From JBBATK01 sp046052705 (GTDB lineage Bacteria; Bacteroidota; Ignavibacteria; Kapaibacteriales; NICIL-2), in NCBI GenBank assembly GCA_046052705.1, contig JBJOLU010000144.1, forward strand, positions 1 to 7,762: a stretch of DNA of 7,762 nucleotides. Direction: 5' to 3'. Below the pieces are notes generated by a model that worked only from the letters and a program-made list of their open reading frames with translations, had not been told where the DNA came from and made no database searches. Position 1 is the first letter of the stretch; every line of letters starts with the position of its first letter. This document shows, one piece after another, positions 6,527 to 7,762 of the stretch. Position numbers and translations under genes: made by a program.

Positions 6527-7582
6527 TCAGGATGAATGCGAAAACGCAAAGTTGAGAATCTTGTACACAAGGCGGGCAGTAGTAAGGTTGGGATGCGAGA
6601 GCCCTTTCATAGGAGCCAGCTCCACAACATCCAAACCCACTATTCGATGACCACGCTTGATAAGTGTTCGGAACAGGTCCAGTGTTTCCGCGTAGAAGAA
6701 ACCGTCCGGTTCGGGAGTACCGGTGGCCGGCATTACCGAGGGATCGAAATAGTCTACATCGAAGGTTACGTACACATCTTTCGTTAATGTCTGCGCTACC
6801 GACTTCTGCCAGTTCTTGCCATGAAGACCGCGTCGAATGGCCGATGCGTAAAACGTGTTGATGCCCTTGCTCGTGATAAACTCGGCTTCTTCGACGCACT
6901 GAGCGCGAATGCCCACTTGAGTAATGCGATCGGTAGGGAAGAACTCGGCCACACGAGACATAAAGCAGGCATGAGACCACGGCGTGCCTTGATAACTCTC
7001 GCGCAAATCCGAATGAGCATCGAAATGAAGAATACTCATGTCGGGGTATTTTTCGAAGTGAGCTTGTATAGGACCGGTAGACAAGGTGTGCTCGCCACCC
7101 AGTGTGACGCAGAACTTATCATCGCGAAGTACCGTTCGCACCGAGTCGGCAATGAGCTCAACGGCAGCTTTACCTTTTTTTGTACCCAACGAAAGTTCGG
7201 GAAGTGTGGCTATGCCTTTGTCGAAGCACAACTCGCGGCGGAATTCATCGTCGTAAAATTCCACATAGGCGCTGGCCTTGAGGATCTCTTTGGGGCCATA
7301 CTTTGTGCCGCCTCCATAACTCACAGTTTGCTCCAACGGCGCCGAGAGCACCACGATATTGGAGGAGGAATACGCGGAATGCGCTGCATTCAATGCCAGG
7401 AAATTCGATGAAGTTGGCAGAACTTTAGGTGCACTGTTCGCAGTTCGTTTGGCCGACTTTGTTGAAGGCTTCGCGGTGGATGCTTTCTTCACGGTAGCTG
7501 CCTTCGTTGAAGCCTTCGTTGACGCCTTTGTTGTCACTTTGCTTGTTGTCTTTGCTGTTGTCGTTGTCTTTTTAGGGCTCAT
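6527..7582 (-). CDS. speB: Agmatinase-family ureohydrolase with Lys/Thr/Ala-rich N-terminal extension
   Basis: Binuclear-manganese ureohydrolase of the arginase/agmatinase superfamily. Agmatinase cleaves agmatine to putrescine and urea; arginase or guanidinobutyrase activity cannot be excluded by motif reading. The catalytic domain covers about 63-351. It shows SYGGGTKYGPKEIL, VTLGGEHTLS (His165), LHFDAHSDLR (Asp188, His190, Asp192), FDVDYFDPSVMPATGTPEP (Asp275, Asp277) and VGLDVVELAP (Glu321), a full metal and catalytic set; the GTPEP form suits agmatinase. Residues 1-55 are an extra tail with about 14 lysines and many Thr, Ser and Ala, plainly disordered and reminiscent of histone H1-like tails. 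The tail contains no methionine besides the first, so it cannot be removed without a GTG or TTG start. No Shine-Dalgarno is visible at 7582. It is the first gene of a four-gene leftward operon leading into dapD. Confidence 0.9.
   Translation of the reverse strand: MSPKKTTTTAKTTSKVTTKASTKASTKAATVKKASTAKPSTKSAKRTANSAPKVLPTSSNFLALNAAHSAYSSSNIVVLSAPLEQTVSYGGGTKYGPKEILKASAYVEFYDDEFRRELCFDKGIATLPELSLGTKKGKAAVELIADSVRTVLRDDKFCVTLGGEHTLSTGPIQAHFEKYPDMSILHFDAHSDLRESYQGTPWSHACFMSRVAEFFPTDRITQVGIRAQCVEEAEFITSKGINTFYASAIRRGLHGKNWQKSVAQTLTKDVYVTFDVDYFDPSVMPATGTPEPDGFFYAETLDLFRTLIKRGHRIVGLDVVELAPMKGLSHPNLTTARLVYKILNFAFSHSS
7499..7534 (-). repeat. 12-nt in-frame repeat encoding TTKA/STKA/STKA in the ureohydrolase tail
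   Basis: Three successive 12-nt units on the minus strand encode residues 17-28 as TTKA-STKA-STKA. The second and third differ only in the last base; the first is diverged. They form the core of the lysine-rich extension and show how the tail could have grown by unit duplication. Confidence 0.85.
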
Positions 7583-7682
7583 GGATATAGCTGGGTAAGA
7601 GTATTGCTTCGTAAGTACTACTTTGTGAATATTGCTTCGTAAGTATTACTTCGTGAGTATGCCGGGTAAAAGTTTGTCTCTC
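7583..7682. promoter_or_regulatory. Divergent intergenic region carrying the 14-bp tandem repeat
   Basis: These 100 bp lie between the leftward ureohydrolase ATG and the rightward partial ORF, so they should hold the promoter of the leftward four-gene operon and probably one for the rightward gene. I see no convincing sigma-70 box pair. Most of the spacer is the tandem repeat at 7607-7662, flanked by related GGGTAAGAGT (7593-7602) and GGGTAAAAGT (7664-7673). No clear Shine-Dalgarno is seen before either start codon. Confidence 0.5.
7607..7662. repeat. Degenerate 14-bp tandem repeat, four units
   Basis: The units are CTTCGTAAGTACTA (7607-7620), CTTTGTGAATATTG (7621-7634), CTTCGTAAGTATTA (7635-7648) and CTTCGTGAGTATGC (7649-7662). 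Alternate units are closest, so the array also reads as a 28-bp repeat (7602-7629 and 7630-7657, 25 of 28 identical). That suggests a 14-bp unit was doubled and the pair duplicated again. Partial relatives flank the array. Confidence 0.9.
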
Positions 7683-7762
7683 ATGACGGGAATCATCGAC
7701 AATATCTTCTCCGGTGCTTTGAAGATATTCACGGCTGCGTGGGTGGTGTTCGGCAGCTTGGT
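7683..7762 (+). CDS. Start of a hydrophobic ORF, truncated by the window edge
   Basis: An ATG at 7683 opens a frame with no stop to the window end. It begins MTGIIDNIFSGALKIFTAAW and continues VVFGSL (26 complete codons). An amphipathic start leads into a hydrophobic stretch that may be a membrane helix. It diverges from the ureohydrolase operon and begins right after the repeat spacer. No good Shine-Dalgarno is visible; TTG at 7674 is in frame and also possible. Too little is present to name a family. Confidence 0.4.
   Translation, partial: MTGIIDNIFSGALKIFTAAWVVFGSL

Noticed and set aside
6516..6980. Upstream extension of the dapD frame by 155 residues, to 6980
   Set aside because: The extension lies entirely over the conserved catalytic part of the ureohydrolase gene, is low-similarity Cys/Arg/Ser-rich sequence and would make DapD far longer than its family. 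ATG 6515 gives 281 residues.
7602..7657. Possible CRISPR-like repeat (28-bp unit, two copies)
   Set aside because: The copies are contiguous with no spacer between them and resolve into 14-bp units, so this is a tandem repeat.

Overview
This 7.8 kb window of bacterial chromosome is densely coded and roughly half G+C by eye. Nearly all of it is recognisable housekeeping and regulatory genes. I see no IS element, prophage, CRISPR array, tRNA or rRNA. The gene content (succinylase-type DapD, stand-alone IspF, two-subunit exonuclease VII, an agmatinase-family enzyme, a MEMO-family protein and a sensor kinase with a large extracytoplasmic beta-rich domain) would fit a free-living Gram-negative bacterium, perhaps of the Bacteroidota/Chlorobiota/Kapabacteria assemblage. 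That placement is a weak guess from gene style and not a marker-based call.

Layout. (1) Positions 1-2621 are a leftward operon: ispF, then a PAS-containing sensor histidine kinase, then the first codons of another gene that overlaps the kinase stop and runs off the window. It is probably the partner response regulator, but too little is visible to prove it. The kinase most likely starts at a TTG inside a TTGA overlap with the ispF stop, behind a strong GGAGG. (2) A 68-bp divergent spacer (2622-2689) separates ispF from a rightward pair, xseA-xseB (2690-4184), the two subunits of exonuclease VII. (3) xseB converges on a leftward four-gene operon (4204-7582), with an imperfect hairpin at the convergence. 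In transcription order the operon is an agmatinase-family ureohydrolase, dapD, a 75-residue two-helix membrane protein and a MEMO-family protein. Spacers are only 11, 8 and 3 nt. (4) A 100-bp divergent spacer (7583-7682), largely filled by a degenerate 14-bp tandem repeat, separates this operon from the start of a rightward hydrophobic ORF cut by the window edge.

How the genes work together. xseA and xseB make one enzyme. ispF with the kinase, and ureohydrolase with dapD, small membrane protein and MEMO, are co-transcribed by geometry, but no obvious single pathway joins them beyond arginine/polyamine and lysine/cell-wall metabolism in the second group. The most unusual features are: the MEMO protein with an extra N-terminal PqqD-like helical domain; the ureohydrolase with a histone-H1-like Lys/Thr/Ala tail of about 55-60 residues; and short tandem repeats (12-nt in-frame units in three genes, 14-nt units between genes), suggesting repeat expansion is active in this genome. 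No clear new multi-gene system is visible; the MEMO fusion with its small membrane partner is the best candidate.
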